From: Actinernus sp. WN-2022
Lineage: Eukaryota > Cnidaria > Anthozoa > Actiniaria > Actinernidae
Reading direction: 5' to 3'
Length of the DNA stretch: 64,000 nucleotides
Assembly: GCA_030867875.1 (NCBI GenBank)
Contig: JAOWCC010000912.1
Coordinates: forward strand, 1-64,000
In this document: one piece after another, positions 34,353 to 42,625 of the stretch
How positions within the stretch are numbered: the stretch's first letter is position 1
Layout: every line of letters begins with the position of its first letter
The notes under the pieces: model-generated
Told to the model about the DNA's origin: nothing
The model's database searches: none
What the model saw: only the letters and a program-made list of their open reading frames with translations
Position numbers and translations under genes: made by a program

Positions 34353-37300
34353 ATGGAACACCTCACATTTGAGCGAACCCATCGGACCATCGGTAAGTAT
34401 CTACGGGGGTGGCAGATGGACGTCCCCATAGGCCACGAACTAGGCGTTGACCCAAGGGCCTTCCTAGATGGTGTCCGCCACGATATTCATCAGAAGTTGG
34501 TGGAAGAAGTCGACGACCTACGTGGAGTGAAGTTCCAACTCGCTTTGAAGGTGATGCTACGGAAGGACCATCCAGACGGTAGCAACGAGTTTACTGACCC
34601 TACGATGCGCCACAAACAGGAGGTTGTCATGCAGACCGACGAGATTCATGAGGCCTTAGACAGAGCCATCCCAACTATTCTAGAGCGTCTCGAGAAGTGG
34701 ACGAATAGAGGCTCTGGATGGGTTGTCGACAACATCATCCTGCTCTATCTGAACATTGCTCTCTACCAACCTCTGAGAGGTGGATCCTTCATCGAACTAC
34801 CTCCGGAAGTTGCAAATAAGAAAGCCGTGATAAACGTAAGGAACAACGATGACAACTGCTTTCGTTGGACGCTACGCTCAGCAATGTTTCCAGTTGCGAA
34901 ACACCCACAGAGGACATCGAAGTATCGAGAAAACGATGGGTTGAAATTGGATTGGCTTAGCCTACCAACACCAATCTCGCAAATAACGCGCGTGGAGAGG
35001 CAACTCAACCTCGCAATTAATGTCTTCGGCTGGGAGAAAGGTGTGGTGGTAGTCTACAGGATTAGCGAGCAATGTGGGGACATCCCACGCATCAACATGC
35101 TGATCATAGAGGAGTCCGGAAAGTACCACTATACCTGGATTAAGGACTTGAACCGCCTCCTCTACAGTCATAGCAAGCACGAACATCGAAAGCACTTCTG
35201 CGAGCGATGCCTACATGGGTACTCTCGAAAGGACCTCCTCGAAGCCCACAAGCCCGAGTGTCAAGGTGTAGGGGGAACCGCCGTGAGAGTGGAAATGCCT
35301 AAAGAGGGTAAAAACAATCTCTCCTTCCAAAACCACCACAAACAGCTACCAGCTCCGTATGTTATCTATGCTGACTTTGAGGCTTTGACCACGAAGATCG
35401 CAGGACCAGAGTTGGATCCCACAAAGAGCAACACTCAGAACACACAACATCATGTGGCTTGTGGCTTTGGCTACGTCGTGGTTCGATGCGATGGTCATAC
35501 AGAGCCTCCAGTCGTTTACAGAGGTAGGGATGCCGCAGAACGGTTCCTGGAGGCAATGCAACGAGAAGAATCGAGAATCAAAGTAGTTTTGATGATCCCC
35601 AAGGCAATACGGATGACCCCAGAGAATTGGTTCGCCCACGATACGGCCAGAATCTGTCATGTGTGTGAAGAGCCACTCTACGGTGACTCAGTTCGTGACC
35701 ATTGCCACATTACAGGCAAGTACAGAGGCGCAGCCCACAATGCTTGTAACCTCAAGCTGCGGTTGAACCCCAAAACCACGACCATACCAGTCGTGTTCCA
35801 CAACTTGCGGGGTTACGACTCACATCTAATAATGCAGGCTATTTCCAAGACGAAGGGGCAGATCACGTGTATCCCTAACAACACGGAGAAGTACATATCG
35901 TTCTCCTTAGACCAGCTGCGATTCATCGACAGCGCTCAATTCCTCTTAGCATCCCTAGACAAGCTGGTGTCAGCCAACCAGCTAGAAGCCTTCCAGATTA
36001 CTGCTCTGTATGAGCCTAGTGTAGAGCGACAACGACTGCTTTTGCGAAAATGCATCTATCCGTATGAGTATATGGATAGCTGGGATCGGTTTGCAGATCC
36101 ACTCCCACCACAAGCCGACTTCTACAGCAAGCTATCAGCTGAAGGCATTTCCGAGGAGGACTACGAACACGCTTTGATGGTCTGGAACACCTTCGGCTGT
36201 GAGAACATGGGAGATTACCACGATCTATATCTCCGAACTGATGTGCTTCTTCTGGCAGATGTCTTTGAGACCTTTCGGGAAACGTGTCTACGTCAGTATG
36301 GCTTGGATCCTGCACACTACTACACCAGCCCTGGTCTTTCTTGGGACGCGCTCTTGAAAGCTACAGGTGTGGAGCTCGAGCTGCTTGTGGACTATGACCA
36401 GCATCTCTTCGTAGAGAAAGGTCTACGTGGTGGAATATCTATGGTATCCAAGAGACACGCCAAGGCCAACAATCCTCTGGTCGAGTGCCATGACCAATCC
36501 AAGCCCACAACGTACATCCAGTACCTCGATGCCAACAACCTATATGGATGGGCGATGAGTCAGCCACTACCAACGGGAGGCTTCGGGTGGGTAGAGGACC
36601 TTCAAGGACTCACCAATACCATAGTTGACTGTCCATCCGACAGCCCAAAGGGCTACATACTAGAGGTGGATCTCGAATACCCACAAGAACTCCACAACGC
36701 ACACAATGCCTATCCGCTAGCACCAGAGCGCATGAAGGTCCCAAAAGAGTGGATGTCCGAATACCAGCGCAACCTCAAAGGTACATCGATAGAGGTCGAA
36801 AAGCTTGTGCCAAACCTCCACAACAAAGAGCGGTACGTACTCCACTACCGCAATCTACAGCTTTACGTATCCCTAGGCATGCATCTCAAGAAGATTCACA
36901 GAGCGCTACGATTTGACCAAAGTCCATGGATGGAGCCTTATATCCGAAAGAACACTGACCTTCGTAAACTGGCTACGAGCGACTTCGAAAAGGACCTGTA
37001 CAAGTTGATGAACAACAGCGTCTTCGGTAAAACCATGGAGAACTTACGCAAGCGTGTAAATGTCGATATAGTGCGTGCCAGTGAAGAGGACAAACTTAGA
37101 CGTCTGATTGCTAGCCCAACCTTCGCACGGGCAAACATCTTCGATGACGATCTGGCAGCCCTGCATATGCATAAGAGTCGACTAACTTTGAACCGTCCAG
37201 TCTACGTGGGGATGAGTATTCTTGACCTCTCAAAGCATCTGATGTACGACTTCTATTACAACCAACTGCTTGGACAGTATGGAGACCGATGCCAGCTAGT

Positions 37301-37811
37301 CTATACAGACACAGACAGTTTACTACTTGAGATCCAGACAGACGATGTGTATGCCGACATGGCTGCCCATGAAGATCTCTACGACACATCTGACTACCCT
37401 AAGGAGCATCCACTACATAGCACAGCGAACAAGAAAGTCCTTGGAAAGATGAAGGACGAGTGTGCCGGGCGCCCAATCGCTGAGTATGTAGGTCTTCGAC
37501 CGAAGATGTATTCTATCCTAGAGGCTGATGGGAAAAGCATAAGGAAGGCTAAAGGCATCCGCAAGGTAGTTGTAAAGAAGCACATCCGCCATGAGCAGTA
37601 CAAAGAGTCGCTATTTGCTAAGAAGACCTTCCGGCATGGGATGGATGTACTACGATCGAAAGGCCACCACATCTATGGGCAGCACATTAATAAGGTATCC
37701 CTTTCACCATTCGACTCCAAGCGTTGGATCCATAATAATGGAATCGATACATTAGCCTATGGACATAAAGACTTAGATATGGATGATTTCATTTACGAGT
37801 TGCTACACTAG
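34353..37811 (+). CDS. POLB: Protein-primed family B DNA polymerase
   Basis: The 1152-residue enzyme copies the element by protein priming. Exonuclease motifs: Exo I YADFEAL (339-345), Exo II FHNLRGYD (482-489), Exo III YLRTD (626-630). Polymerase motifs: A YLDANNLYG (724-732), B KLMNNSVFGKT (884-894), C YTDTDS (984-989). All key acidic residues are present. Between Exo I and Exo II is a zinc-type insert with CHVC (435-438) and DHCHITGKYRGAAHNACN, like recombination endonuclease VII, often found in Polinton polymerases. The N-terminal ~330 residues include LYQPLRGGSFIELP and a Cys-His finger at 281-303, and may include the terminal-protein function (inference). It is the first large gene after its promoter repeat. 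Its 3' end overlaps the convergent integrase by 23 bp. Length and integrity suggest a working gene. Confidence 0.97.
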   Translation: MEHLTFERTHRTIGKYLRGWQMDVPIGHELGVDPRAFLDGVRHDIHQKLVEEVDDLRGVKFQLALKVMLRKDHPDGSNEFTDPTMRHKQEVVMQTDEIHEALDRAIPTILERLEKWTNRGSGWVVDNIILLYLNIALYQPLRGGSFIELPPEVANKKAVINVRNNDDNCFRWTLRSAMFPVAKHPQRTSKYRENDGLKLDWLSLPTPISQITRVERQLNLAINVFGWEKGVVVVYRISEQCGDIPRINMLIIEESGKYHYTWIKDLNRLLYSHSKHEHRKHFCERCLHGYSRKDLLEAHKPECQGVGGTAVRVEMPKEGKNNLSFQNHHKQLPAPYVIYADFEALTTKIAGPELDPTKSNTQNTQHHVACGFGYVVVRCDGHTEPPVVYRGRDAAERFLEAMQREESRIKVVLMIPKAIRMTPENWFAHDTARICHVCEEPLYGDSVRDHCHITGKYRGAAHNACNLKLRLNPKTTTIPVVFHNLRGYDSHLIMQAISKTKGQITCIPNNTEKYISFSLDQLRFIDSAQFLLASLDKLVSANQLEAFQITALYEPSVERQRLLLRKCIYPYEYMDSWDRFADPLPPQADFYSKLSAEGISEEDYEHALMVWNTFGCENMGDYHDLYLRTDVLLLADVFETFRETCLRQYGLDPAHYYTSPGLSWDALLKATGVELELLVDYDQHLFVEKGLRGGISMVSKRHAKANNPLVECHDQSKPTTYIQYLDANNLYGWAMSQPLPTGGFGWVEDLQGLTNTIVDCPSDSPKGYILEVDLEYPQELHNAHNAYPLAPERMKVPKEWMSEYQRNLKGTSIEVEKLVPNLHNKERYVLHYRNLQLYVSLGMHLKKIHRALRFDQSPWMEPYIRKNTDLRKLATSDFEKDLYKLMNNSVFGKTMENLRKRVNVDIVRASEEDKLRRLIASPTFARANIFDDDLAALHMHKSRLTLNRPVYVGMSILDLSKHLMYDFYYNQLLGQYGDRCQLVYTDTDSLLLEIQTDDVYADMAAHEDLYDTSDYPKEHPLHSTANKKVLGKMKDECAGRPIAEYVGLRPKMYSILEADGKSIRKAKGIRKVVVKKHIRHEQYKESLFAKKTFRHGMDVLRSKGHHIYGQHINKVSLSPFDSKRWIHNNGIDTLAYGHKDLDMDDFIYELLH

Positions 37812-38853
37812 GCACGAACAGAATACCTCTTGGTGGTAGTTCCGTATCTGGTGGAACTACTTGTAGCTCTTCACGAACGAATCCACGTTTGGGTGCATCC
37901 TTCTCCCCTTCTCGCTTCGCAAGGTAGTACAGCACAGGCTGCCCAGAAGATATTACACTTCGCGAAATAGCGTATATCTGTAAACTCCACACAGGATCAG
38001 TAGCTCTACGTTTTTCGCCCCCTTCCAATTCTCCTGGTGCATAGAGATATCGAACTAGAACGTCGAATGGTAGGCGCTCTTCTCTCAAACCAACGGTGCG
38101 CGAATACGTAGGAGCCCTCAGATCTACTCGTTGCGTCACTACGGAATTCGAAGGCTCCTTTCCTGTAAGTCGAGTCACCTCACTGTTTATGGCTTTGATA
38201 ACCATTGGTAAACGAACTACCCATTCTCTACTACGCTCATCTGATCCTTCCGAAGTAAGTACCATCTCTTGTGCATACTGATACCCAAACAATCTCTCGG
38301 CTAGAGTTCTATTTGCTCGTTCGACGAAGCCTTGCGCTCTATGATTACCAGCCTCACCTCGTTGAACTTTCGTACCATGTAGTTCTAGAGTTTCAGACAT
38401 ACGTCCCATGAATTCTCTACCAGGGTCTACTTGCAACGTCTTTGGCCATTCGAGTGGACTACGTTTATAGATTCGTTCGAATGCAGCAGCGACTTCGCCA
38501 CTATCTTTAGATGCCAAAGGTTCGGCTTCTTTGTATCGAGAAGCTACGTCGATTACCACTAATGCATACTTATATAGTTTCCTTCCACGTCCAGGACGAT
38601 CGTGTGGTAGAAATATCAAATCAGCTTGGTGGACTTCATTTGGTTTCGATACAGTCCAATGCGGTCGTGGAATGCGTTTTGGTGGTGGTAGATATACTTG
38701 CCATATAGATTGCTTTTCCAACCAACTCCTAGCTACGTCTTCTGATGCTTTCGCTGCTACCGATAGCTTACCGATTGCAGAGTGACCTTTCCAATAGCCC
38801 ATAGGACCATAGAAGATATTCGCAAGTTTAGAATCCATCATGCATCTATACAT
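37789..38853 (-). CDS. INT: Retrovirus-like integrase (DDE)
   Basis: The ~354-residue protein is of the rve integrase family. The catalytic triad is visible as Asp in HQADLIFLP (about residue 78), Asp in LQVDPGREFMG (about 143) and Glu in GFVERANRTLAER (about 178), with the usual ~35-residue D-E spacing. The C-terminal third (DPVWSLQIYAISR) could be an SH3- or chromo-like DNA-binding part. It inserts the element and creates the short target duplication. The ATG at 38853 is chosen; a more upstream frame has no ATG. It runs against the polymerase and overlaps its end tail to tail. An A/T-rich hairpin and a TAG repeat lie just upstream. Confidence 0.95.
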   Translation of the reverse strand: MYRCMMDSKLANIFYGPMGYWKGHSAIGKLSVAAKASEDVARSWLEKQSIWQVYLPPPKRIPRPHWTVSKPNEVHQADLIFLPHDRPGRGRKLYKYALVVIDVASRYKEAEPLASKDSGEVAAAFERIYKRSPLEWPKTLQVDPGREFMGRMSETLELHGTKVQRGEAGNHRAQGFVERANRTLAERLFGYQYAQEMVLTSEGSDERSREWVVRLPMVIKAINSEVTRLTGKEPSNSVVTQRVDLRAPTYSRTVGLREERLPFDVLVRYLYAPGELEGGEKRRATDPVWSLQIYAISRSVISSGQPVLYYLAKREGEKDAPKRGFVREELQVVPPDTELPPRGILFVPSVATRK

Positions 38854-38870
38854 TCTAACCTTCAACAGAT

Positions 38871-38944
38871 GAAAAAAAAAAGAAAAAAAGAATAAGAACC
38901 AGGCCTCATTCCTTTCTTTTTTTTCCTTTTTTTTTCTTTTTTTT
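38871..38944. terminator. A-tract/T-tract hairpin
   Basis: A run of A with G interruptions is followed by AATAAGAACCAGGCCTCATT and then a run of T, so the transcript could fold on itself. It lies between genes, as does the stronger version at 47776. A role in transcript ending is inferred by analogy with hairpin-marked 3' ends in giant viruses. Confidence 0.35.
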
Positions 38945-39213
38945 AGTAGCTAGTAGTAACTTAGTAGTAGCTTAGTAGAAGCTAGTAGTAGCTAGTAGTA
39001 ACCTAGTAGTAGCTAGTAGTAACTTAGTAGTAGCTTAGTAGTAGCTAGTAGTAGCTAGTAGTAACCTAGTAGTAGCTAGTAGTAGCTAGTAGTAGCTAGT
39101 AGTAACTTAGTAGTAACTTAGTGGTAGCTTAGTAGTAGCTTAGTAGTAGCTTAGTGGTAGTTTAGTAGAAGCTTAGTAGTAGCTTAGTAGTAGCTTAGTA
39201 GTAGTACCTAGTA
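38945..39213. repeat. TAGTAGC tandem repeat
   Basis: About 270 bp built from TAGTAGC, TAGTAAC and TTAGTAG units. The 10- to 14-nt higher units give stop codons in several frames on the plus strand. It separates the integrase start from the end of the next minus-strand gene. Confidence 0.9.
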
Positions 39214-39218
39214 CGTTT

Positions 39219-39650
39219 CTATAGCCATTTGCTAGTAGCGTATCCAACGCCTAGCATTCCACCACCAACGTAGAGCAACTCACCAGTCTTCTGATCGTTT
39301 GAGGGTCGGTAGTAGTCATATAAGCGGGGTTCTTTCATTTCTTTGAGCCGTTTAAGCGCCTTACGTAACTTATCGGATCGTATTAAGGCTTTGTTGGTAT
39401 CTATTTGATCGTTGTGTGCGTCGCGTTCAAGACCTTCCTGTTCGATGGTCCAATCTTGTAATCTTTGACGTTTTTCTCTATACTCTTTCGTTTCGCGTTC
39501 TAGTTTTTCGAGGGCCCTATCGTGTCTCTTTCGTTCTGCATCTGTATCACCCTTTCCAAGCATTCTAGCTAGTATGCCACCACCAGTAAATGCCGTCGCA
39601 TTCAAAACGGCGCCGAAAATAGACATTCCAATAGCTGCTAGCGTCGCCAT
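39219..39650 (-). CDS. Small virion-like protein with hydrophobic N-terminus and coiled coil
   Basis: 143 residues. Residues 1-30 are hydrophobic and glycine/alanine-rich (MSIFGAVLNATAFTGGG). Residues 35-110 are highly charged and helical (RHDRALEKLERETKEYREKR), probably a coiled coil. The end is again hydrophobic (LLYVGGGMLGVGYATSKWL). Function is not known; a membrane-active or internal capsid protein is possible. Its ATG overlaps the stop of the upstream gene (TAATG at 39650), suggesting coupled expression. Confidence 0.7.
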   Translation of the reverse strand: MATLAAIGMSIFGAVLNATAFTGGGILARMLGKGDTDAERKRHDRALEKLERETKEYREKRQRLQDWTIEQEGLERDAHNDQIDTNKALIRSDKLRKALKRLKEMKEPRLYDYYRPSNDQKTGELLYVGGGMLGVGYATSKWL

Positions 39651-39859
39651 TATGGTATGATCTTTTCTTTCTCAAGATACTTCTTCGCGTATAAGCTACC
39701 AAGTATCACGGCAGTCCACTTTGCGTAATTCACTAGGGAAGAAGAAGGATCGCTAAGCATAGATTCCTTGGTAGTCTTTTTTACGATCCACCCAATACCA
39801 GAAGCGAGTCCAACAATTATAGATGCATCGGTTGCCGTCTTCATCAATTCCTTATCCAT
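39650..39859 (-). CDS. Small two-span membrane protein
   Basis: 69 residues with two hydrophobic segments (ASIIVGLASGIGWIV and YAKWTAVILGSLYA), the second followed by lysines (KKYLEKEK). No family recognised. An AT-rich ACTTATATATGTCGAG lies directly upstream of the ATG, so it may head the two-gene unit with the next gene (TAATG overlap). Confidence 0.65.
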   Translation of the reverse strand: MDKELMKTATDASIIVGLASGIGWIVKKTTKESMLSDPSSSLVNYAKWTAVILGSLYAKKYLEKEKIIP

Positions 39860-39896
39860 CTCGACATATATAAGTATGGTCTCGAGTCTTTAAGTG

Positions 39897-40247
39897 TTAC
39901 TCCATGTCTAGTATCGTTGGCTTTGCCGGAGCTGCAGGTTGTGTCGTGCTAACGGCGGCAACACGCTTATTGCCATCTACATACTTCTTGTACGCAAAGT
40001 ACGTGCCAAACAATGTAGCGCCAGTACCGATGACTGCGAGGATAGTCAGGTTTTCGAACCGACCTTTCTCTACGTCGACTTCTTTGCATGATTCGCTTTC
40101 GCGCGTCAACTCTCTCTTCTGAGCTTCTCTAGCGAGCTTGTTGCTTAATGCTAGTGCCTTTCCGGCTGCAACGCGCTTTGGGTTTTTTACCTTAGTTGGT
40201 GCAGTCGTCGGAGGATTCGCAGTTATCTGATCCGTCTGTCCTTCCAT
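39897..40247 (-). CDS. Single-span membrane protein, basic N-half
   Basis: 116 residues from the ATG at 40247 (MEGQTDQITA). The N-half has PKRVAAGKALALSNKLARE, a motif shared by small proteins of other cnidarian Polinton-like elements as I recall them. One membrane span follows (NLTILAVIGTGATLFGTYFA) and a Pro/Ala-rich tail. It overlaps the upstream gene by 56 bp in another frame. The role is unknown; a virion membrane component is an inference. Confidence 0.65.
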   Translation of the reverse strand: MEGQTDQITANPPTTAPTKVKNPKRVAAGKALALSNKLAREAQKRELTRESESCKEVDVEKGRFENLTILAVIGTGATLFGTYFAYKKYVDGNKRVAAVSTTQPAAPAKPTILDME

Positions 40248-40740
40248 CTTGATTCGATATAGTAGGTATATGTGGAGGTTCAACAGTTGTTCCAGGAATG
40301 ACTACGTGACCGGATATGTGGAATAGGACGCTAGCTAGAGCTACAAGGCGACCTGCTTTGAGCGATAGTAGGCCAGTCACAGCACTGATTTCGTTGCGGA
40401 CTAGAGGGTCTTCTTGTAGGTCCTTGATCAGGGCTTCTTGAGAATCTATTGGTACTAGGTAGGCAACTAGGCGGGTAGCTAGACGCGTCACGCCGTCGAC
40501 TAAGCCTTTCGTTACTTGCTGAGCTAGGACGGCTTGATACCTCCTATACAACTTGTCTACTTCTTTCTCAGGAAGTCTATAGATGTCTCCTAGGGAAAAG
40601 TTCTTACCTAAGTATTCTTTCGTTACGCCTGTTGCGGCTAAGATCGAAAGTGATTCGCGATTGTCTGACGTAACGTCTAGGTCGGTTGGTGGTGGGCCTG
40701 TTACGTCCTCACCGAATATCTCGAGTATTTCTTTATCCAT
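40192..40740 (-). CDS. Capsid-cluster protein, 182 residues
   Basis: Landmarks are an acidic N-terminus, YRLPEKEVDKLYRRYQAVLA, PIDSQEALIKDLQEDP and a hydrophobic segment around AGRLVALASVLFHISGHVV. No named family. Its ATG lies within the last codons of the ATPase gene (8-bp overlap), and its 3' end overlaps the next gene, so it belongs to the tightly packed capsid/packaging block. A virion role is inferred from position only. Confidence 0.65.
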   Translation of the reverse strand: MDKEILEIFGEDVTGPPPTDLDVTSDNRESLSILAATGVTKEYLGKNFSLGDIYRLPEKEVDKLYRRYQAVLAQQVTKGLVDGVTRLATRLVAYLVPIDSQEALIKDLQEDPLVRNEISAVTGLLSLKAGRLVALASVLFHISGHVVIPGTTVEPPHIPTISNQDGRTDGSDNCESSDDCTN

Positions 40741-41356
40741 GATAATATGTTGTAGGTGCTGGGAGCTCTAACACTACCTCGAAAGGATAGCGGAGACAGA
40801 AGCACATGCGAGCGAGCTTATGGGATCCAAGTATCGTTCGTAACTCTTTGCATTCTTGCGAGCCTCCATAATCCTCAAATATCCTTTTGCCATCTACGGC
40901 CGATGCTGTATGGAATGCTACTACGATAGCTACGTTCTCACGGAAGGGTTTACATATGCTCGTTAGTTGTTGGGACAGCACCCAAACGGAAAGCCCTATA
41001 TGTCGTGCAGAAAAGGCTAAGTCCACTAGCTTGTCAGTTCGTTTCTTGACGTCCTTCGATGCGGCGCAATCATCGAGAATCAATAGAGTATTGGTACCTG
41101 ACCAAAATGTTGCGCAAATACTCAAAGTAGCATCGATGGCATCCTGCGGTGGTGACATGACGAAGAAACGAGGATCTCGATTTGCAAATCCACGATAAGT
41201 TTTGTTGTGGGCATACGTAGGACAAATCAGTACTATGTAATCGAACTTACCACGAAATGATCCACGAAGTTGTTCTATGAGGAACGCAGTCTTCCCACAA
41301 TTCGTCGGACCGACTATGAGTGCGTTGAATGGTATGTGCTCTACGAGAGAATCCAT
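40733..41356 (-). CDS. ATP: DNA-packaging ATPase (FtsK/HerA-type, A32-like)
   Basis: 207 residues. The Walker A motif is GPTNCGKT (16-23) and Walker B is LLILDD (91-96), followed by SARHIGLSVWVLSQQ, the usual pattern of Polinton and related virus packaging ATPases. It should drive DNA into the capsid. Its start overlaps the capsid gene stop (TGATG at 41356) and its stop overlaps the start of the next gene, so the three genes form a unit read from the capsid promoter. Confidence 0.93.
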   Translation of the reverse strand: MDSLVEHIPFNALIVGPTNCGKTAFLIEQLRGSFRGKFDYIVLICPTYAHNKTYRGFANRDPRFFVMSPPQDAIDATLSICATFWSGTNTLLILDDCAASKDVKKRTDKLVDLAFSARHIGLSVWVLSQQLTSICKPFRENVAIVVAFHTASAVDGKRIFEDYGGSQECKELRTILGSHKLARMCFCLRYPFEVVLELPAPTTYYHG

Positions 41357-42591
41357 CAGTATAATATACTCTGCAGAGATCTGTTCAATATCGTGACCTG
41401 AGCATCCGCAAGGACATAGATGTGCATTTTCACATTTCCACTTCCCTTTGCAGTTCTATGTATGCGAATGTCGATGTCCTTTCCACTGCCGGTTTGTGCC
41501 AAGCCATCACCATGAACGGTGGAATCTTTTGCTGTGCGACAATCGATTAGGATAGCGAATCTATTTTCAAAGAACTTCTTTGGAGTCATGGAAGTATTGG
41601 GTGTACCAAACCAGCCTCTTGCAGCCTCCCAGAAATCTAGGGGAAGCATGCCGCTTGGAAAGAGTCTGTTGGGAATCCCGTTGACATCTACTTCTACCTT
41701 CAAGATATCTGGATTCGAGAATGCTTCACTATCTCGCGTGCCAATGGTAGGTGGATCTATGAATAGTAGAAGTAGTCCAGCAAAGGATCGTCGTGGAACA
41801 TTAACGTTTTGAGATATCAAAGTATCGGATGTTTTAGCGATATCTACTGTCTTGAAGTGAACAGCGTAGTTGTATAGGAATGCAGTACCTATTTCGTATT
41901 TGTGAAGTGCACTACTAGCCAGCGTTCCGTCCCTGATTGCTTCGTATTCTAGTTGGATGTTGGTAAGTTGGTACGTACCTATCTTCGTCGTATCCGATCC
42001 AATTACGACCTCGTTGGCAGGAGCTAGAGTCAACTCGAATGTAATTGTATTTTCTAAGGCATATGGATATAGAACTCCATGTTGTGTCAGAATGTCAACA
42101 TCTAAGGGAATCCTATACTTGGAACCACATGCAGCTAGGAGCGCGTTGTCTGCAGCAGACGAAGTACTTGCGTCACCAGCTTTCGATCGTAGCTTGTTTA
42201 CGTTCTCTGATTGAATGCCTTGTTGTACTCTAGACTCTCTCTCCTGCGTAGATAGGTATACATCGGAGTACGTTTGTAGGAGGTCTGGCCTGACAAGGTC
42301 TTCTACTGTTTCAGCTCCCATCCTACAGATTCTACGCATGACCAAGCAGCGTCCAACGTTCGAAACGACTCTGTTATTCGCATGTCCACCAGATAGTACG
42401 ATGTCGCCCAATAGAGCTAAGCTACCAGGTACTAGTACTACACCTTCTTCTAGCTTTGGGACTTCTACATATAGAGTCTCACCTGGATTGGCAGATGATC
42501 GAGTGAAAGTTTTCCTATACAAGTCTCGCGGAGCCTTGAGTGCACGAGGCTCTCTTCGTGCTTGTGTGGGATCCAACTTTGATGAGATCAT
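41356..42591 (-). CDS. MCP: Major capsid protein (double jelly-roll type)
   Basis: About 411 residues. The pattern fits Polinton major capsid proteins: ETLYVEVPKLEEGVVLVPGS near the N-terminus, YRIPLDVDILTQHGVLYP in the middle, and the ending KMHIYVLADAQVTILNRSLQ. The double jelly-roll fold is inferred from the family. The ATG at 42591 is chosen because it lies in the TTCAACATG context after TATAGTTATA that also precedes other capsid-region genes; a longer frame upstream reads through that promoter without ATG. It is followed without gap by the ATPase. It forms the shell of the predicted particle. Confidence 0.88.
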   Translation of the reverse strand: MISSKLDPTQARREPRALKAPRDLYRKTFTRSSANPGETLYVEVPKLEEGVVLVPGSLALLGDIVLSGGHANNRVVSNVGRCLVMRRICRMGAETVEDLVRPDLLQTYSDVYLSTQERESRVQQGIQSENVNKLRSKAGDASTSSAADNALLAACGSKYRIPLDVDILTQHGVLYPYALENTITFELTLAPANEVVIGSDTTKIGTYQLTNIQLEYEAIRDGTLASSALHKYEIGTAFLYNYAVHFKTVDIAKTSDTLISQNVNVPRRSFAGLLLLFIDPPTIGTRDSEAFSNPDILKVEVDVNGIPNRLFPSGMLPLDFWEAARGWFGTPNTSMTPKKFFENRFAILIDCRTAKDSTVHGDGLAQTGSGKDIDIRIHRTAKGSGNVKMHIYVLADAQVTILNRSLQSILY

Positions 42592-42598
42592 GTTGAAT

Positions 42599-42618
42599 AT
42601 AACTATATATATAGTTAT
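42599..42618. promoter_or_regulatory. Palindromic divergent promoter
   Basis: The perfect 20-bp palindrome ATAACTATATATATAGTTAT lies between the divergent capsid gene (ATG 42591) and membrane-protein gene (ATG 42626). Each side reads AGTTAT followed within about 10 nt by a (T)CAACATG- or CTAACATG-type start. Confidence 0.75.
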
Positions 42619-42625
42619 GTCTAAC

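Noticed and set aside
36016..37672. Several 66-99-codon minus-strand frames inside the polymerase gene
   Set aside because: They are shadows of the polymerase frame with no features of their own.
42215..42616. N-terminal extension of the 42626 membrane protein
   Set aside because: It reads antisense through the capsid gene and across the promoter palindrome without an ATG; the true start is at 42626.
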